Positions 11,487 to 20,879 of a stretch of 64,000 bases of DNA are shown here, piece by piece (the first letter of the stretch is position 1; every line of letters begins with the position of its first letter). The stretch is from Daphnia pulex (taxonomy: Eukaryota; Arthropoda; Branchiopoda; Diplostraca; Daphniidae), in assembly GCF_021134715.1 (NCBI RefSeq), contig NC_060024.1:1736001-1800000 (forward strand), given 5' to 3'. The notes under the pieces are model-generated. The model did not search any database. It was not told where the DNA came from and saw only the letters and a list, made by a program, of their open reading frames with translations. The position numbers and the translations under genes are program-made.

Positions 11487-13746
11487 AAACTTGAGCATCC
11501 TTGACGTCATTTCGTTGTCTTGGTACAGCAAATTCGGACACAAAAAGAAGCTTTTGCCTGGTCCTAGATTTCGCACCTACAATGGTCAGCCCTTGCATGT
11601 ACTGGGTGGATGTTTAGGTATCTTCCCAACTGAAAACGGTTTAAGGTTCGCGTAATCGTGATCAAGGAAGTCAAATTGTCCCTATACTGGGGCTGCCCAG
11701 TTGTTGTGAATTTTCACGTGACAAAGAAACATGTCAATGAACTCTTTGTTTACTCGTCGTCGCCCAGCTTACCCAGCATCGCAAAATTGCCCATTGAGTA
11801 GGAAATCAAACTGAAAGACAATTATGTGCCTGTTGTGCGTCCTCCCCACCAAATACCGGTCCAAGAATCGTGATTCAGTGAAAAAGAAGTTGGACGACAC
11901 GGAAAAGCTAAATTTGATATGCAAAGATACTGAACTGACAGCATGGGTGAACCCAATGCTGGCTTTAAAAAAACGGGTGGTAACTTAAGTAACTGTCTAG
12001 ACCCGTTGGATCTAAATAAAGTGATAAAGCGCCAAAACTCTCCGGTGCCTAGGGCACAAGAGTTGTTTGCCTGAATCGGAAAGGGGAAGTTGTTTTCCAT
12101 GATCGACGCGACGTCGGCTTTCTGCAAGTTCCTCTCTCGGAAGTATCCAGTTTTTTTTTACGACCTTCACTACTCCATTTTGTCAGAATTGTTATCTTTT
12201 TTCCCGCTCGGTATTTTCTCAGCGACGAAAGATAATCAGCAATTGGTGTTGCAGTGGTTTGGAGACCTTAGTAGTAGTGAGATCTACTTTGAAGATTTCT
12301 TCGTTTGGGGTGAAACACAAGAAGATCATGAAGAACGGTTGAATGAAGTGTTTGAAAGATAAGTGTAAGTCAATTTTAAGTTGAATGCCGTAAGTGTAAA
12401 TTTTTACAGTCAGAACTGGATCGGACACATTATCTTCCACCAACAATTGAATCCGGATCCCGATAAAATTGAAGCCATTCGTGCGTTTCAAAAGCCTAAT
12501 TCGAAGGAAGATCTCCAGCGACTGTTGGGTGTGTTCAATTACTTATCCAAGTTTTGTCAGCATTTGTCGTCTGCAACCAAACCGTTGCGAGATCTGCTCA
12601 AACGTGATGTTGAGTAGGTCTGGGACGCATTAAGCACGAAAAATGTTAGCCCATCAAGGCTCCCACCCTAAAGCTTTTTGATCCGGCTGCTCCATTGACT
12701 GTGTCAGTGGATGCGTCTTTTTTTGGCTTTGGGGCAGTCTTGCTGCAAGATGGCCAGCCAGTTGAGTTTGCGTCAAAAAATTTACCGAGACCCAGCGCAC
12801 GTATGCACAACGTGAAAAGGAGCAGCTAGCGATACAGTTTGGAATGCAGAATTTCCATCATTGTGTGCACGGGAGTCAAGTTTTAGTTTAAACCGACCAC
12901 AAGCCCCTCGTTGGTCAGGTTGACAAGCCCATTGACCCATGCACTCCTCGAATTCAGCGAATGTGACTCCAGCTCCAAGTGTACAGCTATCAGTTGTGTT
13001 ACAAGCCAGGTAAAGAGATGTAACTTACGGACACCTTAAGCAGAACTTTGAAACCGCACAATAATCCGGCTCAACAGTACCATCAGACGGAAATTCTGGA
13101 CTGCAGTTTGGCAGAGAATTTTGCGTGTTTTACCACCAACAGCAGTTTACCCATGTCACGTAGAGCACGTTTTACCCCGAGTCCAACAGTTTCGTTTAGC
13201 GTGCCGTTCAGACCGCCAAGAATTAATTTGTAAAAGCCATTGAGATTGGCCGCTCTCTTCAAGCCGCGGTCCAAGCTATTCACTCCACTACCATTTGCGG
13301 TGGCCTTCCGCCTTCATCCGTGCTGCTCCAGTCTCGTAATTTGCGGGGAAGTCTGCCGTTTGTTCCAGCAGCAATCAAGCATCAGGATATCAACAGTTGA
13401 GAAGTAGGGAAACTTTTGAAACGTCGACGGGATACAATGCTACTTCATCAGTCCTCCGCTGTTCCCAACAGCTATCCAGTTTTGATAGTTCAACAACGTT
13501 TCGTGTTTGCATCGGTAAAAAAGGATCCCTGGTGTATTGAAGACATGTATCAACAGCCGGATCCCTATTTCGTCAGCACCATTGATGGGAGGGAATTCCG
13601 CCAGAATCGCAGTGCGATCAACATTTGCCATGGACAGCGAAAAGTCCCAGCAGCAACTGCTCCTGCAGCGACACCAGTGGTCCCCGCAGCGACTATAAGC
13701 AGCAGAACACTTGCTTCGTTCGTTTTAACGTCCCTCTCCCTGTCTA
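11487..13746 (+). pseudogene. Gypsy (Mag-like) pol relic: RT, RNase H, integrase tail
   Basis: Pieces in pol order are a palm start LFSMIDATSAF (12092); YFEDFFVWGETQEDHEERL (12265-12345), the family's YxDD box with the first Asp replaced by Glu; the connection segment AIRAFQKPNSKEDLQRLLGV (12470-12560); and RNase H with VDASFFGFGAVLLQDGQPVE (12705-12765). An RNase H end and linker follow (12900-13080), then an integrase C-terminal segment WCIEDMYQQPDPYFVSTIDG (13525-13585). The integrase catalytic core is missing between about 13080 and 13250. Many frame changes and stops make it a dead copy. No LTRs were found. A Harbinger element begins at 13747. Confidence 0.8.
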
Positions 13747-14099
13747 GGGTCGTATCAAGTAACTAAGATCTCAGCTTGGATCACTGATCTACAGGGAGTT
13801 TTTACAGCCAAGCAGACGAAGTTATTATAAAAGCGGAAATATGAAATGCTGCAAATTGTTTTCAAATATAAATACATAGAATGCAACTATAAATATAAAA
13901 GTATAAATAAAGAAGAAGTTACATTTTTTTAGAAATATTTCATTACGGAAAATGGAAAGAATAATATATATATATCAGCTATCGATATAGTTTTTGATTA
14001 TTTAAGATAATGTTTCTTATAACGCTATTAAGAAAAAAGAGAGAGAGAAAAAGGATAGAAGGACATTTTTGGCCGAGAGGGAAGGGTTTGGAACGTTAA

Positions 14100-14937
14100 A
14101 GCCCACCAAGAAACCAAAAAATTACGCGCGTATTTTAAGAATTTGCTTGGCTATGAAAGGGTAAGGTAAGATAAATCCTGCGCAGGGCTTTAACATAGGA
14201 AAAGGTTTAGTTGAATTTCTACATTAGTGAAGAGAAGACGTGTTGGCTTAGAAACAGGCATAGCGGAATTAATTGCGGAAGAGAAGGTTGTAGTTAAATT
14301 TATCTTTCCCTGTGGCGGAATTAGTTTTATTAAAGTGTCAGAGCAAGAAAAATGGCGATTTGATGCAGGTAATTCGAATAGATTAAACTAAAAAAATAAG
14401 AAATAAACATATTTTGGTGTGCAATTGGTTCACAGATCCAGATTTTAAAAAGAAGATTGCGGATGCTGTCTACAATCAGTTTTTGAAACAAAAAGAACAA
14501 TCAAACGTTCAAGAACAATTGCGGACGGAAGAAGAAAATAGAATACTAGATGGGCATGTTGGTAAGTTATTTATAATTTTAAAATAGGCTAATAGTTACT
14601 CAGTAATGTAGTGTGTATTCCGTTTGCGACGTAATGTAACATTTTCGATGGCATAATATATGTAAAATATTTTTTTTTAATAGAGCAAGAAGAAAATTCT
14701 GAGATGGATAATGAAGGACCAGGCACTAGTCGTCAGCAACGCGTACGATCTCTAGGCCATTCCCTGTTGCTGTTATCGACGGCAATATTCGTGTGTTGCC
14801 AAAAGAAGCTGTTATAAAGACAGGAGGCAAAAGAAAAGCTACCTTGCCATCTCTCCGTATGCCTGCCGTTAAGGAAAGGCTTGTTATTGATTCACCCGCA
14901 TCTACATCGACATCCCACGTTAACAAGCTAGGTAATA
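14100..14937 (+). pseudogene. Harbinger accessory (second) ORF, spliced, with a frame break
   Basis: Three exon-like pieces with GT-AG borders are visible. One has IAELIAEEKVVVKFIFPCGG ending near 14368 at CAG|GTAATT. The next has PDFKKKIADAVYNQFLKQKE (14437-14561). The last has EMDNEGPGTSRQQRVRS and, after a one-base shift near 14755, VLPKEAVIKTGGKRKATLPS. The pieces lie convergent to the transposase ORF within the same inverted repeats, as the second gene of two-gene Harbinger elements does. No Myb-type DNA-binding motif could be confirmed. Confidence 0.45.
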
Positions 14938-15162
14938 ATTACAGACAATTAGTTTGGACGATCAATTAATTAAATTTATTTTTTGCAGGCGACGTAAATG
15001 ACGGAAAAGACTAGCTTAAGTAGCTAAGCTTAAGCTTTAAGCTAAGTTACGTGATGAGTAATTTTGTTTCAGGAGGTACACACGAAGCAATACCACAAAT
15101 ATTCAAAAATGGGGAGATCTTCCATACCAACCTCTAAGGATTTCCAACCCAAAAAATCTAAG

Positions 15163-15462
15163 TCAAACCTTCATCTTTTCAAAATTTAACAAGTAGTGGC
15201 CTACCTGAAAACTCATTCTAGACATTCTAAAATGTTTGTAGAAATATGGATCCGAATACCCAGTAACCGTCCTTTCGATATAGTCTTCAATCCCAGTGAA
15301 TTGACTTGTACCATCTCGCCTTGAATTTAAAATGTCTTGTTCAGCAATAAGAGGTTGGCTGAACTCGTGATAAATAACATCACATTCATCAATATTCTGT
15401 TGTATCACTTCACTTATGACCGTAGCAATTGTCAATATGCGTTGCTGTTCAGAAAGCGCCAT
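15163..15462 (-). CDS. Harbinger transposase N-terminal fragment
   Basis: The 99-residue frame starts MALSEQQRILTIATVISEVI and contains YIERTVTGYSDPYFYKHFRM followed by SRMSFQ. Harbinger nucleases typically show the (V)PGYSD...F..HFRMSR.(T/S)F.. block just before the DDE domain. The catalytic part is absent, since the frame ends at 15163 and no DDE block follows. The copy is therefore defective or non-autonomous. Confidence 0.65.
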   Translation of the reverse strand: MALSEQQRILTIATVISEVIQQNIDECDVIYHEFSQPLIAEQDILNSRRDGTSQFTGIEDYIERTVTGYSDPYFYKHFRMSRMSFQVGHYLLNFEKMKV

Positions 15463-15609
15463 ATTTCAACAACAAAAAGAGTTTCAATATGAAAGCTGGC
15501 TGCTAGACGATGTATGTATCGATTTAAATAACTGAACAGAAGAGAGAAAATTTATCAAGTTGTGATCCAAGCTGAGTTGCGCTGAGATCTTAGCTACTTG
15601 ATACGACCC

Positions 15610-15870
15610 TTTTAGCCCCGTTCACAATTTCCGTTCGCGCCCCTTTAGTGGTGTCTGTGCCCAACAAATCAACAAGAAACGTTTTGGCACCCATCTCTTC
15701 TTTGCTTCCGGCTAGACCCCCCGCATCTGCGTCTGCTGGGCCAAAAAGTCAAGCCGTATCTACAGGCGTCATTAGAGAGTGGCCTTCCTGCTCACGCTCG
15801 AGCGCAAGGTTGGCCGCGAAGAACAGACGGAGTGTTTTGCAAATTCCAGCCAGGTCTAAAGCAAGTGATC
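15610..15870 (+). pseudogene. probable continuation of the Gypsy pol C-terminus
   Basis: The frame 15648-15870 is Pro/Ala/Ser-rich and ends RSSARLAAKNRRSVLQIPAR, resembling the basic tail (RxSxRxAAKxR) of Mag-type Gypsy polyproteins. It lies immediately right of the Harbinger insertion and in the same orientation as the relic on its left. I infer it is the displaced tail. Confidence 0.45.
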
Positions 15871-15956
15871 AGTCTTGCCACGAGCGGAACAACGTTTGTG
15901 CGGCACACCTCCCACGCTCAAACTTTTGTTTTATCTGTGAACGTGTTAAAGGGGAT

Positions 15957-16245
15957 GCGGGGTGTAGTGGATTAGAGCGTCAACGCTTTGGAAATCAGGC
16001 AATGAGGCTCTGGTTTCGAACCCCAGCTGAACCCGTGATAAAACTGTAGCAGTCGCGCCGTGAAAAAGGCAGCACAGAATAACATAGGATCCTTGATTGC
16101 TTTCAAGGATATGACGTTAAACATACGGTGATGTGTTTAATCACATCTTTCAAATTGGAAACTAAAACAGTGTCATTAGATCGAATTAGATTCTGCGATA
16201 GTGCGCTATATAAATTGTTACAATACAATACAATGCAATGCAATA
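15957..16245 (+). mobile_element. tRNA-derived SINE
   Basis: The head has an A-box-like GGTGTAGTGGATTAGAGCG and a B-box GGTTTCGAACCCC with tRNA spacing. A non-tRNA body follows, ending GTGCGCTATATAAATTG, which resembles an L2-type LINE tail, and then tandem ACAAT/GCAAT pentamers to AATAAAG. Sharing a 3' end with a LINE is the usual way SINEs are mobilised. The L2-like element at 1050-2056 has a comparable GCGCTTTATAAATAC tail. Confidence 0.75.
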
Positions 16246-17965
16246 AAGATGACTTGTAATCCACACCCTTCTTCTCCCTGGATTCCCACCTAGCCTCCAG
16301 CTAGATCTATGAGATATTGTTTAGCTCCACTGAATGTAGGTATGCTAGGTGATTTTCCTAGAGTCGCTCCTTTCCTTTGAGGTTTAGCTTTTCATGGGTC
16401 TACATCTGTCAGTGTGTGTTCTCTCAAATTGTAAGGTATGTCCTTTATAAACGAATGTCTGTCTTGCTTAAACATATACCTTGCTATGTGCACAATAAAG
16501 CTTTTGGTGACTCTGAGAGTGTCATATACTTCAATAGAATGCTCAATCTTCCGCTCAAACGATCAGCTAATCAGCACGACCATGCTCTCCCCCTCTCTAC
16601 CATGCTGACTACAACCCTCTTTTGCCCAAAATGCCTAAAGGGGAAAGACGAAAAGGGTGATTTGGATGAAGGTCATCTGAAAATTGGTCACAAATTAAGG
16701 ACAAACATGCTGGTAATGGATGGTCAGGGCCCACGTATTTTGAAATTCAGCATGTTATATTGAATATGTTATAGGAAGTAGTATTCGAGATAAGAGATTA
16801 AACCTTCCAGACCAAGGCCTTGACCTCGAACCTATCACCACGAATAATTCTGATATTTGGGGCATTTTTTCCTGAAATTTTTATTTCGAATTAAGTTTTT
16901 TACCAAATTTTAAATAGATGTTTTACAATAGCAATGTTGTTTTCCTGTGTTTTATTCTTCAGTAAGAAATATAGATTTCACCTTTTTGTCATAGTTTAGG
17001 CGTGTGACTTATGGTGAAATGATGTGTTGGAAACTACAATAGTATTTTTTAAGTATAAAAAATTCGAATGTAAAGAAAACAAGAGATAATGTGAATTGCA
17101 TTTTGAATGTCCCACCTCCAGCAACAAACATGTCAGTATGCATTATTGGAACTTTTTTTGCCATTGACAAATTTTAAATTTGTCATGTTTGTGTAGCAAT
17201 GGAATACGTGGATCTTTTCAAAAGAAGTCACAGACAAGAAATAAAAGAGCATTTGCAAATAATTAAAAAAGCTGTTCGCAGTGTGCATGGCTGTATGCAT
17301 GGAATGCACCAATTCACGAAGTAATATTCCTTCTCTTGGACTTGCCTGCTAACTATAATTGCATCTATTTATGTACTTTAAAACACTAAATGGCTTTTTA
17401 GGGTTGTGCATTCTTACGAAATTATACCATCGTAAGAAGAAAATTCAGTTTATTATATAGGTTTATGTTTAAACTTGCTTGCTCGCTTTCTCTCATTTGA
17501 GAAAAATCACCCATAAATGGAAGAGGATAGAATTCAGATTTCTTATGGACTTTGATAAATTTATTGTCACGCTTCTTCGATAAACAGGATCATACTTTCT
17601 CCGAACAAAAACAGCAATGATGAAGAAGATGGTGACGAAGAAGAGAATTTTAAAGACGATAACTGTTATAAAGAAAAAAGACAAGAAAACAAAAATGGAA
17701 AATTGATCCTGCTGAGGGTTCTCAGGAACTCAGAGTTAAGCACTATTGGACAAAGAAAGAATAAGAAAATCTATTTAATTAAAATTAGAGTATATAAATT
17801 TTGATCTATTGACAAATATTTATTTTAGATTTTTTGTCTTTGGAAACGCCCAGTTCATAAAAATATGAGGAATCCCATGTCATTTATTTATAATATCATG
17901 ATATCTTTAAAAGTGTATTATTTTGAATTTCTTTTGATAATTATTATCACTAGATTGTCTGTAAA
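16246..17965. other. intergenic stretch, no gene recognised
   Basis: The 128-codon frame at 16377-16763 has no motif and no exon borders, so I leave it out. The rest is AT-rich. Confidence 0.55.
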
Positions 17966-17971
17966 TTACTG

Positions 17972-18017
17972 GCAGTTGGGGCTGAGTGGTTAAGGCGATA
18001 GACTTGAAATCTCTTCC
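17972..18017 (+). pseudogene. tRNA-Ser(TGA) 5' half, truncated
   Basis: The sequence matches the intact Ser-TGA gene of the array through the acceptor, D-arm and anticodon arm (AGACTTGAAATCT). After CTTCCT it switches directly to the spacer that normally lies about 290 bp further on, upstream of tRNA-Lys (ATGGTGAAAGAATG). The variable and T arms are therefore deleted. Confidence 0.85.
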
Positions 18018-18159
18018 TATATGGTGAAAGAATGTGTACCCATTTTGTTTACGAAGAATAGTAAAACGTCCGTACTTCCGTCCGTAAAAGATCTATATTG
18101 CTTAAATCGTAAAATTTTAAATGAACCGCAACGGAAAACTATTCAAAATTAATTAACGG

Positions 18160-18230
18160 GCCCGGTTGGCTCAGACTGGAGCACGGGACTTTTAATCCTG
18201 AGATCAAGGGTTCAAGTCCCTTATCGGGCG
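18160..18230 (+). tRNA. tRNA-Lys, anticodon TTT (variant of the array's Lys-CTT; probably pseudo)
   Basis: The acceptor pairs GCCCGGT with ATCGGGC and the T-arm AAGGG-TTCAAGT-CCCTT is perfect. The loop CTTTTAA gives anticodon TTT, whereas the two sister copies at 25081 and 27565 have CTCTTAA (CTT). The D-loop is 2 nt shorter (CAGACTGGAGC) and lacks the GG pair arrangement of the sisters. It lies in the partial array unit left of the DIRS element. Confidence 0.65.
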
Positions 18231-18284
18231 GCTGTTGATTTGATTTTAGTTAGTATTGGTCGTTTTTCATCATTATTTATCAAG

Positions 18285-18678
18285 TTAATGTCGTTTGAAA
18301 TTATTCACCATGGGATTGTTATAAGCAGAATTCATAAATGTGCATAGACAACACGAGTTTTCAGAGTGTTTCTCTATGTTCCTTGGATATAGGGAAAGTG
18401 CGAACCAAAAGGAAGTACATTCGGATATAGACCGTGGAACATACACAAATAATGAAGTGAGAGAGTGAGAAAGAGTATCCCTCATTGTGAGAGTCTAACG
18501 CCTTGTTAAATGCAACTAATTGCAATAGTAAATCTATGTCCACTTACAGAACTGGAAATCTGAAAATAGAGTTTGTAGTTAGGATTATTTAAAAATGTTG
18601 TTCAAGAGTGAGACGATGTCCACAGACGGTAATCGCTGTATGGTTATATCTTTTAGGGAAAAGCGTTGTAATATAACG
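18285..18678. repeat. array spacer following tRNA-Lys, copy 0
   Basis: Nearly identical sequence follows tRNA-Lys at 25208-25603 and, with an insertion, at 27692-28454. The minus strand carries the same 66-codon frame in all copies. Because the whole unit is duplicated, this proves nothing about coding. The copy stops at 18678, where the DIRS element starts. Confidence 0.8.
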
Positions 18679-18702
18679 ATTGCTTTCAAAGAAGTGAGAC
18701 CT

Positions 18703-18795
18703 TAACCATACAGTGTTGACACTTTGTATTCAGCCGCTCTAACGCAAAACAAAACAAAAGAAAGACGATCGAGGCCCCTTCGGCGCTACCGCCCC
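18703..18795 (+). repeat. DIRS left inverted terminal repeat
   Basis: It runs from CTTAACCATAC through GTTGACACTTTGTATTCAGC to the GAGGCCCCTTCG...CTACCGCC block. It is the near-exact reverse complement of 23224-23317. Confidence 0.9.
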
Positions 18796-18965
18796 TTTGA
18801 TACTTTAGACCTTTTCGTCGAAAAATAAAATAGATTCTTCTTCTTAAAAAAATGGGCATCCGCGACCGGCCGATTAATTGTTGCGGGAACCGTGGTGACC
18901 ACGTCCTCTGAAAAGAAAAGAACAAGAAAAACAATTTAGTTCGGAGTGGGAGGGTGGGAAACCTT

Positions 18966-19080
18966 AACTATGGTTAAGGTCTCACTTCTTTGAAAGCAAT
19001 CTCAATTGCTCTTCGGTCGCTACGCGACCTCGAGCAATTTTCCAATTGCATACAAATTGCTCGACCTTAACCATACAGTG
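18966..19080. repeat. DIRS internal complementary region (ICR)
   Basis: The bases 18972-19000 (GGTTAAGGTCTCACTTC...GAAAGCAAT) are the reverse complement of the outermost left end 18679-18707. The bases 19043-19058 (CAATTGCATACAAATT) are the reverse complement of the outermost right end 23325-23340. Between them is a short palindrome GGTCGCTACGCGACC. DIRS elements use such a region as template to complete their termini. Confidence 0.85.
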
Positions 19081-19083
19081 ATT

Positions 19084-20154
19084 TTAAAGCACATTTCCAT
19101 TAGCTTCACCAGCGAGAATGACCTCTCCAAATGAATCCTTATTTTTTGGGCGGTTGTATTGTTTAGAAAATACACTCTCGGATGCCCAACTACCAGTCTT
19201 CAAAATTGAATCAATCGAAAGGCCGGCGCTCACGGCTTTCGAAGCCGATGCCCCACGCGTAGAGTGGGCAGAATAAGTAGTTGTGTCGACCCCCGCCTCT
19301 GAAAGTAAGAGCCTTATCCAGCGCCCAATCGTAGATGCGCCGATAGGCGGATGGGGAGACCTAAGACCTAAAATCAAGCTGGAATTTGTTGATTCTTTTC
19401 TAAATTCGCTCGTTACGAAAATGTAACGTTCCAAACATGAGACCGGACAATTTTGAAGCGACGAACCAAGGCGATTTAAGGAAACAACCTGCAGGGAGCC
19501 TTTACGCTGTGACTTCCTTAGTCGACTCAGAGCAAATTTCACAACCGGCCCGGAAAAGACGATCGATTTAAAATCGATGGCCGCGATCTCCGACACTCTG
19601 AAAAGAGTCAAGGCGAGAAGCATTACTAATTTAGATGATAAGTTTTTGAACGATAGGGAGGTGTCTGGACCGAGACCTTCCAGATAAGATAGCACCGAGC
19701 CTATATCCCAGAAAGAGTTGTATCTGGGTTTCGGAGGGTTAGAATTAAAAATGCCTAGCCTAAGTTTAATAACCAAAGGATGTTTACCCACGTCATAACC
19801 TTCGATCTTGTCAAGCGTAGCCGAGAGCATAGATCGAGAAACATTAATCGACCTATAAGCCTTACCCTCTTCGTGTAATTCGGAAAGAAAATCGAGGACG
19901 ACGGTTAGAGAAGCAGACACGGGATTTTGATTCCGTTGAGCGCACCAACCGAGCCAACCGTTCCATGAGCTGTGGTAGCAAGCTGATGTGGCCTCACGGT
20001 TACTTTCCACGAGCAGCTGGACCACTCGTTCCGAAAAGCCGCTGTCTTTGAAGCGTCTCCGGACAATATCCAAACGGCTAACAGGAAGGATCCTCGTTCC
20101 AGAAGAGGGTGAGGGTTGCCCAATGGGTCCGAGAGCAATGCTATCTCCGGACAA
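19084..20154 (-). CDS. DIRS tyrosine recombinase
   Basis: About 356 codons. The catalytic set of a tyrosine recombinase is visible: the first Arg in LALTLFRVSEIAAIDF, the H-x-x-R box in YSAHSTRGASASKAVSAG, a Trp in KTGSWASES, and the nucleophile Tyr in FSKQYNRP near the C-terminus. DIRS recombinases typically have this HSTRG context. No ATG opens the frame: it begins with TTG just after the stop of the RNase H frame and stays open further upstream, so translation probably depends on overlap or reinitiation. Its job would be to integrate a circular double-stranded DNA copy. Confidence 0.9.
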   Translation of the reverse strand: MSGDSIALGPIGQPSPSSGTRILPVSRLDIVRRRFKDSGFSERVVQLLVESNREATSACYHSSWNGWLGWCAQRNQNPVSASLTVVLDFLSELHEEGKAYRSINVSRSMLSATLDKIEGYDVGKHPLVIKLRLGIFNSNPPKPRYNSFWDIGSVLSYLEGLGPDTSLSFKNLSSKLVMLLALTLFRVSEIAAIDFKSIVFSGPVVKFALSRLRKSQRKGSLQVVSLNRLGSSLQNCPVSCLERYIFVTSEFRKESTNSSLILGLRSPHPPIGASTIGRWIRLLLSEAGVDTTTYSAHSTRGASASKAVSAGLSIDSILKTGSWASESVFSKQYNRPKNKDSFGEVILAGEANGNVL

Positions 20155-20155
20155 A

Positions 20156-20870
20156 TTATTCGGGGGACTGCAAGGCTAGCTTCATGATGGTCGGCCACCA
20201 CGGTTGCGCTTGCCAAACCGGTGCCACCAGAATAAGTTCGGCCTCTTCTTTCATGATCTTTGTCAGACATCTGGCGATCATATTGAACGGGGGAAATGCG
20301 TATCCCCTCCGGTTGGTCCAGCTCAGGGAAAAAGCGTCGACTGCCATTGCTTCCGGCTGAGGCTTCCAGCTGACAAACCGGTCCAATTGTCGATTCCATG
20401 TCGAGGCAAATAAGTCTATCTCTGGCTCCCAGAGGGCCAGAATCCGCTGGAACGTCGATTCCTGGAATTTCCAATCGCTGGATTCGTTCCTCATTCTCGA
20501 TTGCTGATCTGCAAGAACATTCAGAACCCCGGGTAGGTGTATTGCTTCGATTGAAAGTTTGCGCTTCTCGCACCAATCGACAATGTCCGCCGAGATGGCG
20601 CTGAGAGCTGGAGATCTGGTTCCTCCTGACTTATTAATATAATGCACCGCCGTAAAATTGTCTAACATAAGGCGGACTTATAGGTTAGAGACTTGACTGG
20701 TAAAGCATTTTAAACCATTAAGAGCCGCCAAAAGTTCCAACTCATTAATGTGCCTGTTTTAATCACCAAGAGTCCACGGACCTCTTGATGAAACCTCATT
20801 CATTACTGCCCCCCAACCTGAAAGCGACGCGTCCGAAAATATTGTGAGATCGGGGTCTGTTGCCGACATC
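20156..20870 (-). pseudogene. DIRS RNase H and methyltransferase-like domains, broken
   Basis: The long frame 20668-20156 holds the RNase H end (DNFTAVHYINKSGG, then AIHLPGVLNVLADQQSR). The DIRS-specific region follows, with EIDLFASTWNRQLDRFVSW and YAFPPFNMIARCLTKIM, then LVAPVWQAQPWWP. The upstream RNase H start (TIFSDASLSGWGAVMNE, about 20850-20795) is in the same frame but is cut off by two stops (near 20760 and 20672). A one-base frame change around 20963, in a G/C run, separates it from the RT frame. This copy therefore cannot make a full polyprotein. Confidence 0.85.
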
Positions 20871-20879
20871 GGTCTGCCG

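Larger units (their letters stand above)
13747..15609. mobile_element. PIF/Harbinger-like DNA transposon nested in the Gypsy relic
   Basis: The inverted terminal repeats begin GGGTCGTATCAAGTA; the right arm is the reverse complement of 15571-15609. They extend about 38-48 bp, the right copy having an extra 10-bp duplication. Inside are a minus-strand ORF resembling a Harbinger transposase N-terminus and a plus-strand spliced ORF that fits the accessory gene. The element is 1,863 bp. The flanks (CTA on the left, TTT on the right) do not give a perfect 3-bp target duplication. Confidence 0.75.

Noticed and set aside
15957-16030. Functional tRNA gene
   Set aside because: A- and B-boxes are present but the anticodon and acceptor arms do not pair. 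It is a SINE head.
16377-16763. 128-codon plus-strand open frame
   Set aside because: No motif, no exon borders, biased hydrophobic start. Consistent with chance in AT-rich DNA.
18285-18543. Minus-strand frames of 60-66 codons repeated in each tRNA unit
   Set aside because: Their repetition is explained by duplication of the whole unit. There is no start context, family or codon signature.
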